In this document: positions 43,125-53,897 of the stretch, piece by piece
Layout: each line of letters begins with the position of its first letter
How positions within the stretch are numbered: the first letter of the stretch is position 1
Assembly: GCF_009914335.1 (NCBI RefSeq)
Contig: NZ_CP043925.1
Coordinates: 1 to 64,000 of the forward strand
Reading direction: 5' to 3'
Length of the DNA: 64,000 bases
From: Proteus columbae
GTDB taxonomy: Bacteria; Pseudomonadota; Gammaproteobacteria; Enterobacterales; Enterobacteriaceae
Program-made: the position numbers and the translations under genes
Notes under the pieces: generated by a model
Seen by the model: the letters and a program-made list of their open reading frames with translations, nothing else
What the model was told of the DNA's origin: nothing
Databases searched by the model: none

Positions 43125-44198
43125 ATGAAGTTGAAAAAACTAAAATGGGTACATAACTTCTTAAATATCTATAACCCACTTTTTGGCAAGATGAAAAAAA
43201 CGGATACGTTTTCATCAGATATTCAATTTAACAGTATTCTTATTTTTTCAACGACTGCGCTTGGGGATTTTATGTTTAATACCCCAGCGATAAGAGCCAT
43301 TCGTGCGCATTATCCAGATGCTCATATCACATTAGTGTCTAGTGAGAAAAATAGGTTATTAGTAGAGAACTATGACCAAATAGATAGTGTGATTTATTGG
43401 GATAATAAAATAAAAAACTTACTTCCTATTGCCTTACAGGCGAAAAAATATAAGCCTGAATTAGCCGTAATTTTACATTCTCACCTCCCTTATGATGTTC
43501 TATTCGCAGTAATGGCAGGTTGCCAATATATTTTACGTAATACTTTTCATGAACTTCCTAAGTGGTTTACAAAATGGATTGTTGCTGATCATAACACCAC
43601 ACCAGTACATCTTGTTCAAAGTAAATTAGATCTTGTCAGTCATTTAGGCATCACAAATGTAAGCACTGATATGGAAATCCCTTGTAAGATAAAGTTATTA
43701 CCAAAAATAGAATATAAAGTGATTGGCTTTCAGATGGGGACGTCAACGCCAGAACGGAGATGGGCTGTCTCTCATTTTGTCGAGTTAGCTCAACAATTAA
43801 TTAACAGTGATAATTCATTGATAATTAAATTAATTGGAGCACCTCATGAGCAAAATTTATCTGATGAATTTTTCAAATTACTTCCTGTTAATTATCACAA
43901 AAATATAGAAAACTTAGTTGGTAAAACGTCATTACCAGACTTATTAAGTCATATCAATATGATGAACGTATTAGTGACTGGTGATACAGGACCCTTACAT
44001 TTAGCGATTACATTAAAACGACCAACTGTGAGTTTATTTGTCACCGCAAATCCTTGTTCAACAGGTCCTTACCAAGATCTTGAGCTACATACAGTGATTA
44101 AGAAAGAGCCTCTCTTTTGTGAAGCTCCAGAGTCGATTATGGATGTAATTACTGTTGATGAAGTCTTTAATGCAGTCAATAAAACTCTAAAAGGCTAG
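43125..44198 (+). CDS. GT9-family heptosyltransferase-like enzyme
   Basis: The 357-residue protein carries a 35-residue N-terminal extension before the GT9 start ILIFSTTALGDFMFNTPAIRAI, then GFQMGTSTPERRWAVSHF (about 204) and the C-terminal VTGDTGPLHLAITLKRPTVSLF (about 288). It begins one base after the deacetylase gene and ends 21 bases before the convergent waaC. With WaaC, WaaF and WaaQ accounted for, it is one of two extra GT9 enzymes in this window, so an outer-core heptosyltransferase (compare WamA/WamC of P. mirabilis) is likely. More AT-rich than waaC. Confidence 0.78.
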   Translation: MKLKKLKWVHNFLNIYNPLFGKMKKTDTFSSDIQFNSILIFSTTALGDFMFNTPAIRAIRAHYPDAHITLVSSEKNRLLVENYDQIDSVIYWDNKIKNLLPIALQAKKYKPELAVILHSHLPYDVLFAVMAGCQYILRNTFHELPKWFTKWIVADHNTTPVHLVQSKLDLVSHLGITNVSTDMEIPCKIKLLPKIEYKVIGFQMGTSTPERRWAVSHFVELAQQLINSDNSLIIKLIGAPHEQNLSDEFFKLLPVNYHKNIENLVGKTSLPDLLSHINMMNVLVTGDTGPLHLAITLKRPTVSLFVTANPCSTGPYQDLELHTVIKKEPLFCEAPESIMDVITVDEVFNAVNKTLKG

Positions 44199-44219
44199 TG
44201 ATCTTTAGGGTTTATAAGA

Positions 44220-45179
44220 CTAAATATCAAGAAGGTCGAATATTTGCTGTGGCTTTATCTCACCAATATCTCCACCTTCTGCTTTCACAGACATTTGTGC
44301 CTTACCGTAACCGCCGATTAAACCAGGATCGGTAGGGCCAAATAGAGTGATATTCGGTTTATCTAATGCCGCGGTTAAGTGGCTTAACCCCGTATCCACA
44401 GAAACTACCCTTTTTGCACCAGCAATCACTTGAGCAACATCAGCGAGTGACATTTTTGGCAACACATCAACATAGTTAAAATCTTTAGCTAGGCGGATAG
44501 CACGTTGATGTTCATGCTCTGCACCCCAAGGCAATTTAATACGCAATCCTGAATCAGCAAGTAGGGCGATTAATTCTCGCCAATGGGATTCTGGCCAGTG
44601 TTTTTCATCACGAGTTGTCGCGTGCAAAAATACCAAATAAGGGTGCTCATCAAAGGATGGAAGTGAGAGAAAATGCTGTGCAATCCCATAATCACCTTGA
44701 GATTGTGGGATTGGATAATCTAAGCTCAGCGCAAAGAGTTGGCGAATACGTTCAACCGCATGCATTTTTTTGCTGACATCATGGTGAACATTATAGAAAA
44801 AACTGGCTAAAGGTTCGCGGGCGCATTGACGAGAATAGCCGTGTTTAGTGCCTTTGGCGTAGCGTGTCACTAAAAATGCACTTTTTAGTAAACCTTGTGC
44901 ATCAATCACAGCATCATAATGATGAGCTTGAATCGCTTGACGAAATTGTGCGCGCTCAGCACGAATAGGCGCACTAAACCAATTTTTACGCCAACGGCGT
45001 ATTGCTACTGGAATAACAGTATCAACAGCTTGGTGCCAGCTTGGAATTTGTGCAAAGCCTTCTTCAACAGCCCAGTCAAAACGGATATCCGGATACGCAT
45101 TTATTGCATCAGTCAATGCGGGCAATGTATGTAAAACATCTCCCATAGATGAGGTTTTAACGATTAATACCCGCTTCAC
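44220..45179 (-). CDS. waaC: LPS heptosyltransferase I
   Basis: Adds the first L,D-heptose to Kdo. The 319-residue GT9 protein (E. coli 319) begins MKRVLIVKTSSMGDVLHTLPALTDA, with LHATTRDEKHWPESHW (about 187) and the nucleotide-heptose site VVSVDTGLSHLTAALDKPNITLFGPTDPGLIGGYG (about 257-290). Its start overlaps the waaF stop by 4 bases (ATGA), so hldD-waaF-waaC is a coupled leftward operon, in the E. coli order. Confidence 0.96.
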   Translation of the reverse strand: MKRVLIVKTSSMGDVLHTLPALTDAINAYPDIRFDWAVEEGFAQIPSWHQAVDTVIPVAIRRWRKNWFSAPIRAERAQFRQAIQAHHYDAVIDAQGLLKSAFLVTRYAKGTKHGYSRQCAREPLASFFYNVHHDVSKKMHAVERIRQLFALSLDYPIPQSQGDYGIAQHFLSLPSFDEHPYLVFLHATTRDEKHWPESHWRELIALLADSGLRIKLPWGAEHEHQRAIRLAKDFNYVDVLPKMSLADVAQVIAGAKRVVSVDTGLSHLTAALDKPNITLFGPTDPGLIGGYGKAQMSVKAEGGDIGEIKPQQIFDLLDI

Positions 45180-46228
45180 GCTGATGGCTCCGTTGACAAT
45201 AAGTGTTCAAGTTCCGCAAAGACTTGCTTTGGCTGAATATCAATTAAGCTTTGGTGATAGCCTTGTTCAGCATCTCCTTTACGGATTTTGTGATAGCCCG
45301 TAATTAAACGGATCACACGCGCTTTATAGGATAACGGAGGTGTAAAATCAGGGCTACTTGGGCCGTAAAGTGCGACTAATGGGCGTTCTAATGCAGCTGC
45401 CACATGCATTAAACCAGAATCATTACTGACGACGGCTTTACAAGACGCAATCAAATTAACCGCTTGTTCAAGGCTGGTTTCACCTGCCAGATTAAAACAG
45501 GCTTCACGGGCTTCTGGCGTTAGGGCTTGTTTTATCTCTTCACCCGCTTCTTTATCTTTTTGAGAGCCAAAAAGGAAAATCTGATAACCCTGTTCAGCAA
45601 TTAATTTTTGTGCTAAAGCTGCATAATGATAATGAGGCCAACGTTTTGCAGGACCAAATTCAGCACCGGGGCAAAAACCAATGGCAGGGCGCTGTGTAGA
45701 TAATGAAAATTGAGTCAATGCGGTAGATATATCACGCTCTGTGACCGATAACTTAGGCCAAAGCAGAGGTTGAGGTAAATCTGTCGCTTTTTGGACTTTT
45801 TGCTTGTCATAAGCTAGAGCCACATAGCGTTCAACCATCAGCGGGAAGGCATCTTTATCTAAAGGGCGTAAATCATTTAATAGGCCATAACGCATTTCTC
45901 CACGCCAGCCTGTGCGCTTAGGAATATCTGCAAAGAAAGGGACTAATGCAGATTTAAACGAGTTAGGTAATACATAAGCGTGCGTGTAACCATTTTCTCT
46001 TAATTGCTTTCCTAAACGACGACGCTCACCAATCGCTAATGCACCATGGCCTAACGGCATTGGGATAGCATTATCAACTTCTGGCATTTTTTCAAGTAAT
46101 GGACGGCACCACGCTGGTGCCATCACATCAATCGTTGCCGCAGGATGTAATGCTTTCAATGTACGATAAAGACTTTGAGACATCATCATGTCCCCGACCC
46201 ATGAAGGCCCTACCACAAAGATTTTCAT
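45176..46228 (-). CDS. waaF: LPS heptosyltransferase II
   Basis: Adds the second heptose of the inner core. The 350-residue GT9 protein (E. coli 348) starts MKIFVVGPSWVGDMMMSQSLYRTL and has the family segments FCPGAEFGPAKRWPHYHYAALA (about 187) and VSNDSGLMHVAAALERPLVALYGPSSP (about 262). It lies 9 bases after hldD and overlaps waaC. Confidence 0.97.
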   Translation of the reverse strand: MKIFVVGPSWVGDMMMSQSLYRTLKALHPAATIDVMAPAWCRPLLEKMPEVDNAIPMPLGHGALAIGERRRLGKQLRENGYTHAYVLPNSFKSALVPFFADIPKRTGWRGEMRYGLLNDLRPLDKDAFPLMVERYVALAYDKQKVQKATDLPQPLLWPKLSVTERDISTALTQFSLSTQRPAIGFCPGAEFGPAKRWPHYHYAALAQKLIAEQGYQIFLFGSQKDKEAGEEIKQALTPEAREACFNLAGETSLEQAVNLIASCKAVVSNDSGLMHVAAALERPLVALYGPSSPDFTPPLSYKARVIRLITGYHKIRKGDAEQGYHQSLIDIQPKQVFAELEHLLSTEPSA

Positions 46229-46237
46229 AAACAGCGA

Positions 46238-47176
46238 TTACTTACCTTGATTTAACCATTGCATATAAAGCTCAACGCCTTCGGCAACCGTTTTAAATGG
46301 TGCGGTATAACCTGCTTTACGTAAGTTTGTGAGATCTGCTTGTGTAAAGGCTTGATAACGACCTTTCAATTTTTCTGGAAACTCAATATGTTCGATAGAG
46401 AGATCTTTATCTTTATGGTGCGCAATAACTGCGTCAGCAACCGCTTGGAATGATTCAGCGCGGCCTGTACCACAGTTAAAAATTCCCGATACATTATTGC
46501 GCCAAAACCATAAATTAACCGCAGCCACATCACCTACATAAATAAAGTCGCGTTGGAAGGTTTCGCTACCTTCAAATAACTTAGGATTTTGTCCAGCATT
46601 GACTTGGTTATTTAAATGGAATGCAACACTTGCCATACCGCCTTTATGTCCTTCACGAGGGCCATAAACATTAAAATAACGGAAGCCACAAATCATCGAT
46701 TCTGCTTCAGGTAAAATTTGGCGTACATATTCATCGAATAGGAATTTTGAATAACCGTAGACATTTAAAGGTGCTTCGTATTTTCTATCTTCGATAAAGT
46801 TATCTGTACGACCGCCATAAGTGGCAGCAGAAGAGGCATATAAGAAAGGAATTTGGCGTTCAAGACAAAAATGAAGTAGCTCTTTAGAATATTGATAGTT
46901 GTTATCCATCATATATTTGCCATCCCACTCAGTGGTTGATGAGCAAGCACCTTCATGGAAAACTGCATCGATATCGCCGAAATCATCACCTGCAACAACG
47001 CTCGCAATAAAATCTTCTTTATCCATGTAATCGGTAATATTCAGATCGACCAAATTCACGAACTTGGTGCCATCTTTAAGGTTATCAACAACCAATATAT
47101 CGGTATAACCTTCATCATTTAATGCTTTAACAATATTGCTGCCGATAAAACCTGCACCGCCCGTGACGATAATCAT
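46238..47176 (-). CDS. hldD: ADP-L-glycero-D-manno-heptose 6-epimerase
   Basis: Converts ADP-D,D-heptose to ADP-L,D-heptose, the donor for WaaC and WaaF. The 312-residue short-chain dehydrogenase-type protein has the NADP-binding loop [16 protein letters not shown] at the N-terminus and the catalytic [11 protein letters not shown] (Tyr and Lys, about 140). First gene of the hldD-waaF-waaC operon, divergent from kbl, as in E. coli. Confidence 0.97.
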   Translation of the reverse strand: MIIVTGGAGFIGSNIVKALNDEGYTDILVVDNLKDGTKFVNLVDLNITDYMDKEDFIASVVAGDDFGDIDAVFHEGACSSTTEWDGKYMMDNNYQYSKELLHFCLERQIPFLYASSAATYGGRTDNFIEDRKYEAPLNVYGYSKFLFDEYVRQILPEAESMICGFRYFNVYGPREGHKGGMASVAFHLNNQVNAGQNPKLFEGSETFQRDFIYVGDVAAVNLWFWRNNVSGIFNCGTGRAESFQAVADAVIAHHKDKDLSIEHIEFPEKLKGRYQAFTQADLTNLRKAGYTAPFKTVAEGVELYMQWLNQGK

Positions 47177-47446
47177 GTGGCTACCCCTTCATATAAAAAT
47201 CTAAAAATTAGCTCTAGGTCTATAATAACACTGAACAGCATTAACGGTAGTATTCATCACGGAACAACAGGCTGAAATTCTCGAAAAACACAGTGTGTAT
47301 TAGTGATCTTAATTACACAAATAACATTATTTATTTACATTTGTCGTTTTTAATAGAACAAAGGCATAGAATAAGAAACAATAACGACTACATTATAATC
47401 AAAAATGTATGTTACCTCTTTTCGTTCTGTAGTCTTAGGAGAAAGT

Positions 47447-48646
47447 ATGTCTACCCACTCTTTCTATCAACAAATTAATCAACAACTCGAACAAACTCGT
47501 CAAGATGGTCTCTTTAAAAACGAGCGCATTATCACTTCTTCGCAAAGCGCAGATATCGCCGTTGCTGACGGAAGCCATGTTATTAACTTCTGCGCCAATA
47601 ACTATTTAGGTTTAGCTAATCATCCCAAACTGATTGAAGCAGCAAAAGCAGGTATGGATAGCCATGGTTTTGGGATGGCTTCAGTGCGCTTTATTTGTGG
47701 TACTCAAGATTCACATAAAACATTAGAAAATAAAATTGCTGAATTTTTGGGTATGGAAGATGCCATTTTGTATTCCTCTTGCTTCGATGCTAATGGCGGA
47801 CTATTTGAAACATTAATGGGGCCTGAAGATGCGATTATTTCTGATGCCTTAAACCATGCTTCTATTATTGATGGTGTGCGTTTATGTAAAGCGAAGCGTT
47901 ATCGCTACGCCAATAACAATATGGCAGAACTGCGCTCACAACTTGAAAAAGCCAAAGCAGAGAATGCTCGCCACATTATGATCGCGACAGACGGCGTATT
48001 TTCTATGGATGGTGTGATTGCCGATCTTAAAAGTATCTGTGATTTAGCGGATGAATTTGGTGCCTTAGTGATGGTCGATGATTCGCATGCCGTGGGTTTT
48101 GTGGGTGAACAAGGCCGCGGAACTCATGAGTATTGTGATGTGATGGACAGAGTCGACATTATCACGGGCACTTTAGGTAAAGCCTTAGGCGGTGCATCGG
48201 GTGGTTATACCGCTGCACGTAAAGAAGTGGTTGAGTGGTTACGTCAGCGTTCTCGTCCTTATTTATTCTCTAACTCGTTAGCGCCTGCGATTGTTTCTGC
48301 TTCTATTGCTGTTTTAGATATGCTGAAAACCGGTGATGAAATACGCGCTCGTTTATGGCGTAACGCTTCGCTTTTCCGTGAAAAAATGAGTGCGGCAGGC
48401 TTTACATTGGCGGGTGCTGATCACGCGATTATTCCGGTGATGCTAGGCGACGCTAAATTAGCCCAAGAGTTTGCAACCCGCTTACTTGATGAAGGGATTT
48501 ATGTCACAGGATTCTTCTATCCTGTTGTACCACAAGGCCAAGCTCGTATTCGTACACAAATGTCGGCAGCACATACTGCTGAACAAATTGAGCGTGCAGT
48601 GGCGGCATTTATCAAAATCGGCAAACAACTTAATGTGATTGCATAA
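47447..48646 (+). CDS. kbl: 2-amino-3-ketobutyrate coenzyme A ligase
   Basis: PLP enzyme that splits 2-amino-3-ketobutyrate with CoA to glycine and acetyl-CoA, the second step of threonine catabolism. The 399-residue protein (E. coli 398) has [31 protein letters not shown] and the PLP lysine in [15 protein letters not shown] (about 244). The ATG at 47447 follows TTAGGAGAAAGT; a 14-residue extension is rejected. tdh begins 9 bases after, forming the kbl-tdh operon. Confidence 0.97.
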   Translation: MSTHSFYQQINQQLEQTRQDGLFKNERIITSSQSADIAVADGSHVINFCANNYLGLANHPKLIEAAKAGMDSHGFGMASVRFICGTQDSHKTLENKIAEFLGMEDAILYSSCFDANGGLFETLMGPEDAIISDALNHASIIDGVRLCKAKRYRYANNNMAELRSQLEKAKAENARHIMIATDGVFSMDGVIADLKSICDLADEFGALVMVDDSHAVGFVGEQGRGTHEYCDVMDRVDIITGTLGKALGGASGGYTAARKEVVEWLRQRSRPYLFSNSLAPAIVSASIAVLDMLKTGDEIRARLWRNASLFREKMSAAGFTLAGADHAIIPVMLGDAKLAQEFATRLLDEGIYVTGFFYPVVPQGQARIRTQMSAAHTAEQIERAVAAFIKIGKQLNVIA

Positions 48647-48655
48647 GGTTCCCAT

Positions 48656-49681
48656 ATGAAAGCATTGTCAAAATTAAAAGCGCAAGAAGGTATCTGGATG
48701 ACCGATGTCCCAGTACCTGAACTTGGTCATAACGATGTGATGATCAAAATTCGTAAAACAGCAATTTGTGGCACTGATGTTCATATTTATAACTGGGACG
48801 AGTGGTCACAAAAAACAATTCCTGTTCCTATGGTTGTAGGTCATGAATATATCGGCGAAATTGTTGCGATAGGACAGGAAGTTAAAGGTTTTAATATTGG
48901 TGATCGCGTCTCTGGTGAAGGGCATATCACTTGTGGTCATTGCCGTAATTGCCGTGGTGGTCGTACGCATTTATGCCGTAATACTATTGGTGTGGGTGTA
49001 AATCGTCCAGGCTGTTTTGCTGAATATCTGGTTATCCCTGCCTTTAATGCATTTAAAATTCCAGACAATATTCCTGATGAGCTTGCCGCTATTTTTGACC
49101 CATTTGGTAATGCTGTACATACCGCGCTATCTTTTGATTTAGTGGGAGAAGATGTGCTGGTTTCTGGTGCTGGCCCAATTGGTATTATGGCTGCTGCAAT
49201 TTGTAAACATGTCGGTGCACGTCATGTGGTGATCACGGATGTTAATGAATATCGCCTTGATCTTGCGAAAAAAATGGGTGTTACCCGAGCAGTTAATGTC
49301 AGCAAAGAAAACTTAATCGATGTGATGAAAGAGTTAGGCATGACAGAAGGTTTTGATGTGGGATTAGAAATGTCAGGCGCACCACCTGCGTTTCGTACCA
49401 TGCTGAATACTATGAATCATGGCGGTCGTATTGCCCTTTTAGGTATTCCGCCTTCTGATATGGCGATTGATTGGGGACAAGTTATCTTTAAGGGATTGTT
49501 TATTAAAGGTATCTATGGTCGTGAGATGTTCGAAACATGGTATAAAATGGCGGCACTTATTCAGTCTGGCCTTGATCTCTCGCCTATTATTACTCATCAA
49601 TTCCCAATTGATGAATTTCAAAAAGGCTTTGATATCATGCGTTCAGGCCAATCAGGTAAAGTGATTTTAGATTGGCAGTGA
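48656..49681 (+). CDS. tdh: L-threonine 3-dehydrogenase
   Basis: NAD- and zinc-dependent oxidation of threonine to 2-amino-3-ketobutyrate, the substrate of Kbl. The 341-residue protein equals the E. coli length. Catalytic zinc site: Cys in [15 protein letters not shown] (about 38) and GHEYIGEI; structural zinc cysteines in [15 protein letters not shown] (about 93-107); Rossmann motif [15 protein letters not shown] (about 170). A bidirectional terminator follows. Confidence 0.97.
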   Translation: MKALSKLKAQEGIWMTDVPVPELGHNDVMIKIRKTAICGTDVHIYNWDEWSQKTIPVPMVVGHEYIGEIVAIGQEVKGFNIGDRVSGEGHITCGHCRNCRGGRTHLCRNTIGVGVNRPGCFAEYLVIPAFNAFKIPDNIPDELAAIFDPFGNAVHTALSFDLVGEDVLVSGAGPIGIMAAAICKHVGARHVVITDVNEYRLDLAKKMGVTRAVNVSKENLIDVMKELGMTEGFDVGLEMSGAPPAFRTMLNTMNHGGRIALLGIPPSDMAIDWGQVIFKGLFIKGIYGREMFETWYKMAALIQSGLDLSPIITHQFPIDEFQKGFDIMRSGQSGKVILDWQ

Positions 49682-49697
49682 TATGTGAGAGCTAAGG

Positions 49698-49726
49698 AAA
49701 AAAAGAGCCTTTTAAGGCTCTTTTTT
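49698..49726. terminator. Bidirectional terminator tdh / yibQ
   Basis: Palindrome AAAAAGAGCCTT-TT-AAGGCTCTTTTT lies between the convergent tdh and yibQ stop codons and provides A- and T-runs for both directions. Confidence 0.9.
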
Positions 49727-49732
49727 GTTACA

Positions 49733-50698
49733 TTATTTTTCAACTTCGCCGATTTCGTTCGGAGTAGGCGTATTCGGTATTTTCTTTTTTTCTGATGAGT
49801 TAAACCCGCTTGATAAGGTATTAATCAGCGTACTTTTTTTCATCGAAATAATGGCTTCTTGTGCGGGTTTTAACCAAGTCGCAGGTTTTGGCTCTTGTGG
49901 TTGTTCTGTTGGTGGTACAACTTTTGGTGGTTCTGGTTGTATTGGTTTTTCTGCCTGTGGTTTTAATAGAGTACTCGGTGCAACCAGTTGAATATCAGCA
50001 GGTAATAAAGGTAACTGTTGCTGTAATGCTCGGACGGTTGAGGGGTGAGGGTGTCCAATCGCAATTGCAGAGCCATTCTTTCGTGCTAAAGCAATAGCGC
50101 GAGCCAGTTGTTGCCTTGTTTCAGCTTCGGTTTGTACGTTATCAAGAAAAACATGACGGCGTAAAGAGGGAACACCTGCGGCTTTTGCAGCAATGGCCGC
50201 TTGTGTATTACCAATGGTCACGCTATCTAAAAAATAGAGGTTTGAGTGATTAAGGGCTTTAATGACTCTATCCATCGCTTGTCTATTGGATGTCATCGCA
50301 CTGCCCATATGGTTATTCATACCGATAGCGAAAGGAACATTACTAATAGCATGCTGAATAATGCGGTTAATTTCATCCTGACCCATAGAAGGTTTTAGGG
50401 TATCGCGCTCTAGAGGTTGTTTGCTAATAGGAGCCATTGGCATGTGGATCAGGATTTCTCGTCCTTGAGCATGGGCTTTAGTCGCCATTTCTTTACCATG
50501 AGGGGAATCAGGCAAAATAGCGATAGAAACTGCCGTAGGAAGTTGTAAAACTTGGTTATCTTCTTTTTTACGATAACCAAAATCATCAATCACAATGGCT
50601 AATTTGGCTGCGAATGCGGGAGTACTCACAACCAGACTTAGCAACATTAAACTAAGTAAAAAAGAGTGCTTGCGTTGTAATGTGCCAAGTAATTTCAA
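49733..50698 (-). CDS. yibQ: Divergent polysaccharide deacetylase family protein YibQ
   Basis: The 321-residue exported protein has a signal peptide (HSFLLSLMLLSLVVSTPAFA) and the divergent deacetylase fold: AIVIDDFGY, EILIHMPMAP, GMNNHMGSAMTS and AIAIGHPHPSTV. The C-terminal 80 residues are a proline-rich, low-complexity tail (PIQPEPPKVVPPTEQPQEP). A TTG at 50698, directly after the envC stop and behind GGGAGG, is the most likely start; another TTG at 50716 would overlap envC. It follows envC as in E. coli. Its enzyme activity is unknown. Confidence 0.85.
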   Translation of the reverse strand: MKLLGTLQRKHSFLLSLMLLSLVVSTPAFAAKLAIVIDDFGYRKKEDNQVLQLPTAVSIAILPDSPHGKEMATKAHAQGREILIHMPMAPISKQPLERDTLKPSMGQDEINRIIQHAISNVPFAIGMNNHMGSAMTSNRQAMDRVIKALNHSNLYFLDSVTIGNTQAAIAAKAAGVPSLRRHVFLDNVQTEAETRQQLARAIALARKNGSAIAIGHPHPSTVRALQQQLPLLPADIQLVAPSTLLKPQAEKPIQPEPPKVVPPTEQPQEPKPATWLKPAQEAIISMKKSTLINTLSSGFNSSEKKKIPNTPTPNEIGEVEK

Positions 50699-50700
50699 AC

Positions 50701-51993
50701 CTACCTCCCAAGCCAAGGAACTGGATTTACCGCTTTCCCTTGACGTCTAATTTCAAAATAGAGTGCTGAACGCTCTTGTCCACCACTGTTACCGACTAAA
50801 GCAATAGCTTGTCCAGCTTTAACTTGCTGACCCACATTCACTAAAGCACTTTGGTTATAACCGTAAAGGCTCATATCGCCTTTACCGTGTTCAACCACGA
50901 CGACTAAACCATAGCCTTGAAGCCAATCGGCTAACAACACGCGACCATCAGCAATAGCTTTCACTTCGGTACCTTGTGCCGCAGGTATAACAATACCTTT
51001 CCAACGTAATTCACCAGAGCCAGAAATAGACTCACCAAAACGGTGTAATAAAGAGCCTCTGATAGGCCAAATGGCTTGTCCAGCAGGTCTACCCAAACCG
51101 CCTGTACGAGACATCAATGATTGCTCTTCGGCTGTTGGTTTATAGGTTGAACCTCGTTGTTGTGCTTCACGCTGTTTTGCTGCAATGCGAGCGGCTTCTC
51201 GGGCCTCTCGCTCAGCACGGGCTTTGGCTTCACGCTCTGCTTGTGCAATTTTATTTCTTAACTGTGCTTCGTTAGCCCGCATGGTGGCTAAATTTTTCTG
51301 ATCCGCTTTTAATGTTGATTCAAGTTGAGTTAGCGTTTTTTGGCGAGCGGCTAATGCGTTATCAAGCTTTTGCTTCTCTTGTTGTTGCTTTGTGAGAACT
51401 TGTTTTTGTTCATTTTGTTTTGCTTGTTGAGCGTTTTTTTCCGCTTCAAGTTCTTTTGAGGTTTGAGCAAGCTCTGCCATTGTTTCTTTACGCGCATCAT
51501 TAATATAGCTGTAATACGCTAAGATACGCTCTTCACGTTGGCCTTCTTCACCACGAAATAGAAGCTCTATACCTTGATGTTTACCTTGGCGATAAGCCGC
51601 ATCCATTTGGCGAGCTAATAATTCTTGTTGAGATTGATACTGTTTTTGTAAGCGTGCAATATTTGCAGTAATGGTTTTGATCTCTTTGCCTAACGTTTGT
51701 AAGCGGTTTTGTGTTTCATGCACAGAGCGACCCGCACTAGAAATTTGGGTTTCCTGTGTTTTTAATTGATTAAGAAGGGCTGTACGTTGTTTTTGTTGTT
51801 CTTGAACCTGTTTTTCTTTTTCAGCAATCGTGGTTTGTAAATCTTTTAGCTGATTACGATTATCCGTTAATGTGTTCGCAAAAATAGGGGATGCAGAAAA
51901 GAGGGAGGTGCTAATAAGCAACGTGATTAACGGTAAAGAAAATACACGATAAGACGGATGTGTTTTTTTTTGAAGATCCATTTTCTCTGCCAT
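50701..51993 (-). CDS. envC: Murein hydrolase activator EnvC
   Basis: Periplasmic activator of AmiA and AmiB amidases at the septum, regulated by FtsEX. The 430-residue protein (E. coli 419) has a signal peptide ending near SASPIFA, long coiled coils (about 40-270, with QQQEKQKLDNALAARQKTLTQ and an Arg/Glu/Ala helix REAREAARIAAKQREAQQR) and a C-terminal LytM domain (about 305-430). Zinc ligands of active M23 enzymes are missing: LRWKGIVI and LYFEIRR stand where HxxxD and HxH would be, as expected for a non-catalytic activator. Confidence 0.95.
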   Translation of the reverse strand: MAEKMDLQKKTHPSYRVFSLPLITLLISTSLFSASPIFANTLTDNRNQLKDLQTTIAEKEKQVQEQQKQRTALLNQLKTQETQISSAGRSVHETQNRLQTLGKEIKTITANIARLQKQYQSQQELLARQMDAAYRQGKHQGIELLFRGEEGQREERILAYYSYINDARKETMAELAQTSKELEAEKNAQQAKQNEQKQVLTKQQQEKQKLDNALAARQKTLTQLESTLKADQKNLATMRANEAQLRNKIAQAEREAKARAEREAREAARIAAKQREAQQRGSTYKPTAEEQSLMSRTGGLGRPAGQAIWPIRGSLLHRFGESISGSGELRWKGIVIPAAQGTEVKAIADGRVLLADWLQGYGLVVVVEHGKGDMSLYGYNQSALVNVGQQVKAGQAIALVGNSGGQERSALYFEIRRQGKAVNPVPWLGR

Positions 51994-52170
51994 CTGACCA
52001 ACGTACCTTTCATAACAGTTTGTAAGATTATTTCATGTCACAAAACAACTGACCAGCTAACACGAAATAAAGCCGAAATTTCAGATAATACCTAACAGGT
52101 AATCTATTCAATTAATAAGAGATTATAAAGCAATAATAATAGGAGAGCGGAAAAAAGAGGCAATCTGTGT

Positions 52171-52197
52171 GACAGCGCAATAGAATATCACGCTGTC
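52171..52197 (-). terminator. Possible weak terminator downstream of rimO
   Basis: GACAGCG/CGCTGTC form a 7-base stem around an AT-rich loop. Leftward it is followed after 12 bases by CTCTTTTTTCC, so the T-run is displaced and termination, if any, is weak. Confidence 0.4.
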
Positions 52198-52208
52198 CAC
52201 GAGAGAGA

Positions 52209-53537
52209 TTATTCGACGATAGTACCCCAAAGGTCATATTCGTCAGCATGTTCAATAAGAACACGCACGATTTGCCCTGGCTCTACATCAAATTGCTCAT
52301 TGAGGTAAACAGCACCATCAATTTCAGGAGCATCAGCCATGCTACGACCAATCGCGCCTTCTTCATCGACTTCATCAATCATAACCAGCAATACTTTGCC
52401 GATTTTTTCTTGCAGGCGTTCAGTCGAAATTTGTTGTTGCAACTGCATAAAGCGATGATAACGTTCTTCTTTCACTTCTTCAGGCACTTGATCCGCCAGT
52501 TCATTTGCTTTTGCACCATCAACAGGGCTGTATTTAAAGCAACCTACGCGATCTAAACGTGCTTCGGTGAGGAAATCCAACAACATTTGGAAATCTTCTT
52601 CTGTTTCACCCGGAAAACCAACAATAAAGGTAGAACGTAAGGTTAATTCAGGGCAAATTTCACGCCAGCGCTTTACTCGCTCTAAGGTACGTTCAACGGC
52701 ACCTGGGCGTTTCATTAGTTTTAAGATCTTAGGGCTAGCATGCTGAAGCGGAATATCCAAATAAGGTAGAATTTTACCTTCAGCCATTAAAGGAATGACA
52801 TCATCAACATGTGGGTATGGATAAACGTAGTGTAAACGAACCCAAATGCCTAATTTTGCCAGTTGTTCACATAAACTGACCATACTGGTTTTGACAGGCA
52901 TTCCATCCCAAAAACCCGTTTGATGTTTAGTATCAACACCGTAAGCAGAAGTATCTTGAGAGATAACAAGTAACTCTTTTACGCCTGCATTAACTAATCT
53001 TTTAGCTTCACCTAATACTTCACCAATTGGACGACTGTCTAAATCGCCTCGCATTGATGGAATAATGCAGAAAGTACAACGGTGATTACAGCCTTCAGAG
53101 ATTTTTAAATAGGCGTAATGACGAGGTGTTAATTTTACACCTTGTTCAGGAACAAGACTGAGAAAAGGATTGTGGTCAGGTTTTGGTACATAGTGGTGAA
53201 TATGAGATAAAACTTGCTCATAACTATGAGGCCCTGTGATTTCGAGTACTTTTGGGTGCACTTCACGAATTTGGTTCTCTTTTGCACCTAAACAGCCAGT
53301 AACAATCACTTTACCGTTTTCATCGAGTGCTTCACCAATCGCTTCTAGCGATTCTTGTACTGCGCTGTCAATAAACCCACAGGTGTTGACGATGACTAAA
53401 TCAGCATCATTATAGGTAGGAACAACTTGATAACCTTCTGTGCGCAGTTCGGTTAAGATACGTTCAGAGTCCACTAAATTTTTAGGACAACCTAATGAAA
53501 CGAATCCAATTTTAGGCACTTGATTTGTTTGCGACAT
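52209..53537 (-). CDS. rimO: Ribosomal protein S12 methylthiotransferase RimO
   Basis: Radical-SAM enzyme that methylthiolates Asp89 of ribosomal protein S12. The 442-residue protein (E. coli 441) has the N-terminal MTTase domain with cysteines in [21 protein letters not shown] and VTGCLG, the radical-SAM motif CNHRCTFC (about 152) and a C-terminal TRAM domain (about 375 onward, [17 protein letters not shown]). In E. coli rimO is elsewhere; here it occupies the place between envC and yibN. Confidence 0.96.
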   Translation of the reverse strand: MSQTNQVPKIGFVSLGCPKNLVDSERILTELRTEGYQVVPTYNDADLVIVNTCGFIDSAVQESLEAIGEALDENGKVIVTGCLGAKENQIREVHPKVLEITGPHSYEQVLSHIHHYVPKPDHNPFLSLVPEQGVKLTPRHYAYLKISEGCNHRCTFCIIPSMRGDLDSRPIGEVLGEAKRLVNAGVKELLVISQDTSAYGVDTKHQTGFWDGMPVKTSMVSLCEQLAKLGIWVRLHYVYPYPHVDDVIPLMAEGKILPYLDIPLQHASPKILKLMKRPGAVERTLERVKRWREICPELTLRSTFIVGFPGETEEDFQMLLDFLTEARLDRVGCFKYSPVDGAKANELADQVPEEVKEERYHRFMQLQQQISTERLQEKIGKVLLVMIDEVDEEGAIGRSMADAPEIDGAVYLNEQFDVEPGQIVRVLIEHADEYDLWGTIVE

Positions 53538-53897
53538 GCTCGTGTTCTCAATACTTTTAAATAAATAACAGATAGTTGTTGTATCTCAGACAGGTATAAA
53601 TCTTACGTAATATGGGCGATTTTATACGTAAGTAGCCATTATAAGGGATGCTGATTTATTAATAGCTTGCCTGAAGAGGGATCTTGTAGAGTAAAAAAGG
53701 AGTGACCTTTTTAATTCATCATTTTTCATAAATCCGGTGCTAATGGTACATAAATCCGTCAATAAAAAAAATGATTGTTGAGAAACTTTCCGCAAAAATA
53801 GAAAGAGAAACGCAGGAATAGGCTGTAATTGCGCCATGACAAAGGTATACTTTGGCTCTTTGATACTATTTTTAACTAACGAGAGTGATTGCATCCT
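53538..53897. other. Divergent spacer rimO / yibN
   Basis: About 360 bases between the leftward rimO and rightward yibN starts. A TATACT at 53846-53851 and a GATACT at 53862-53867 could be -10 elements for yibN-secB, but no matching -35 is convincing. A possible 103-residue minus-strand frame has no ribosome site and is not called. Confidence 0.4.

Noticed and set aside
49725..49991. Glycine/cysteine-rich frame opposite the end of yibQ
   Set aside because: Antisense of the proline-rich yibQ tail; composition is a by-product.
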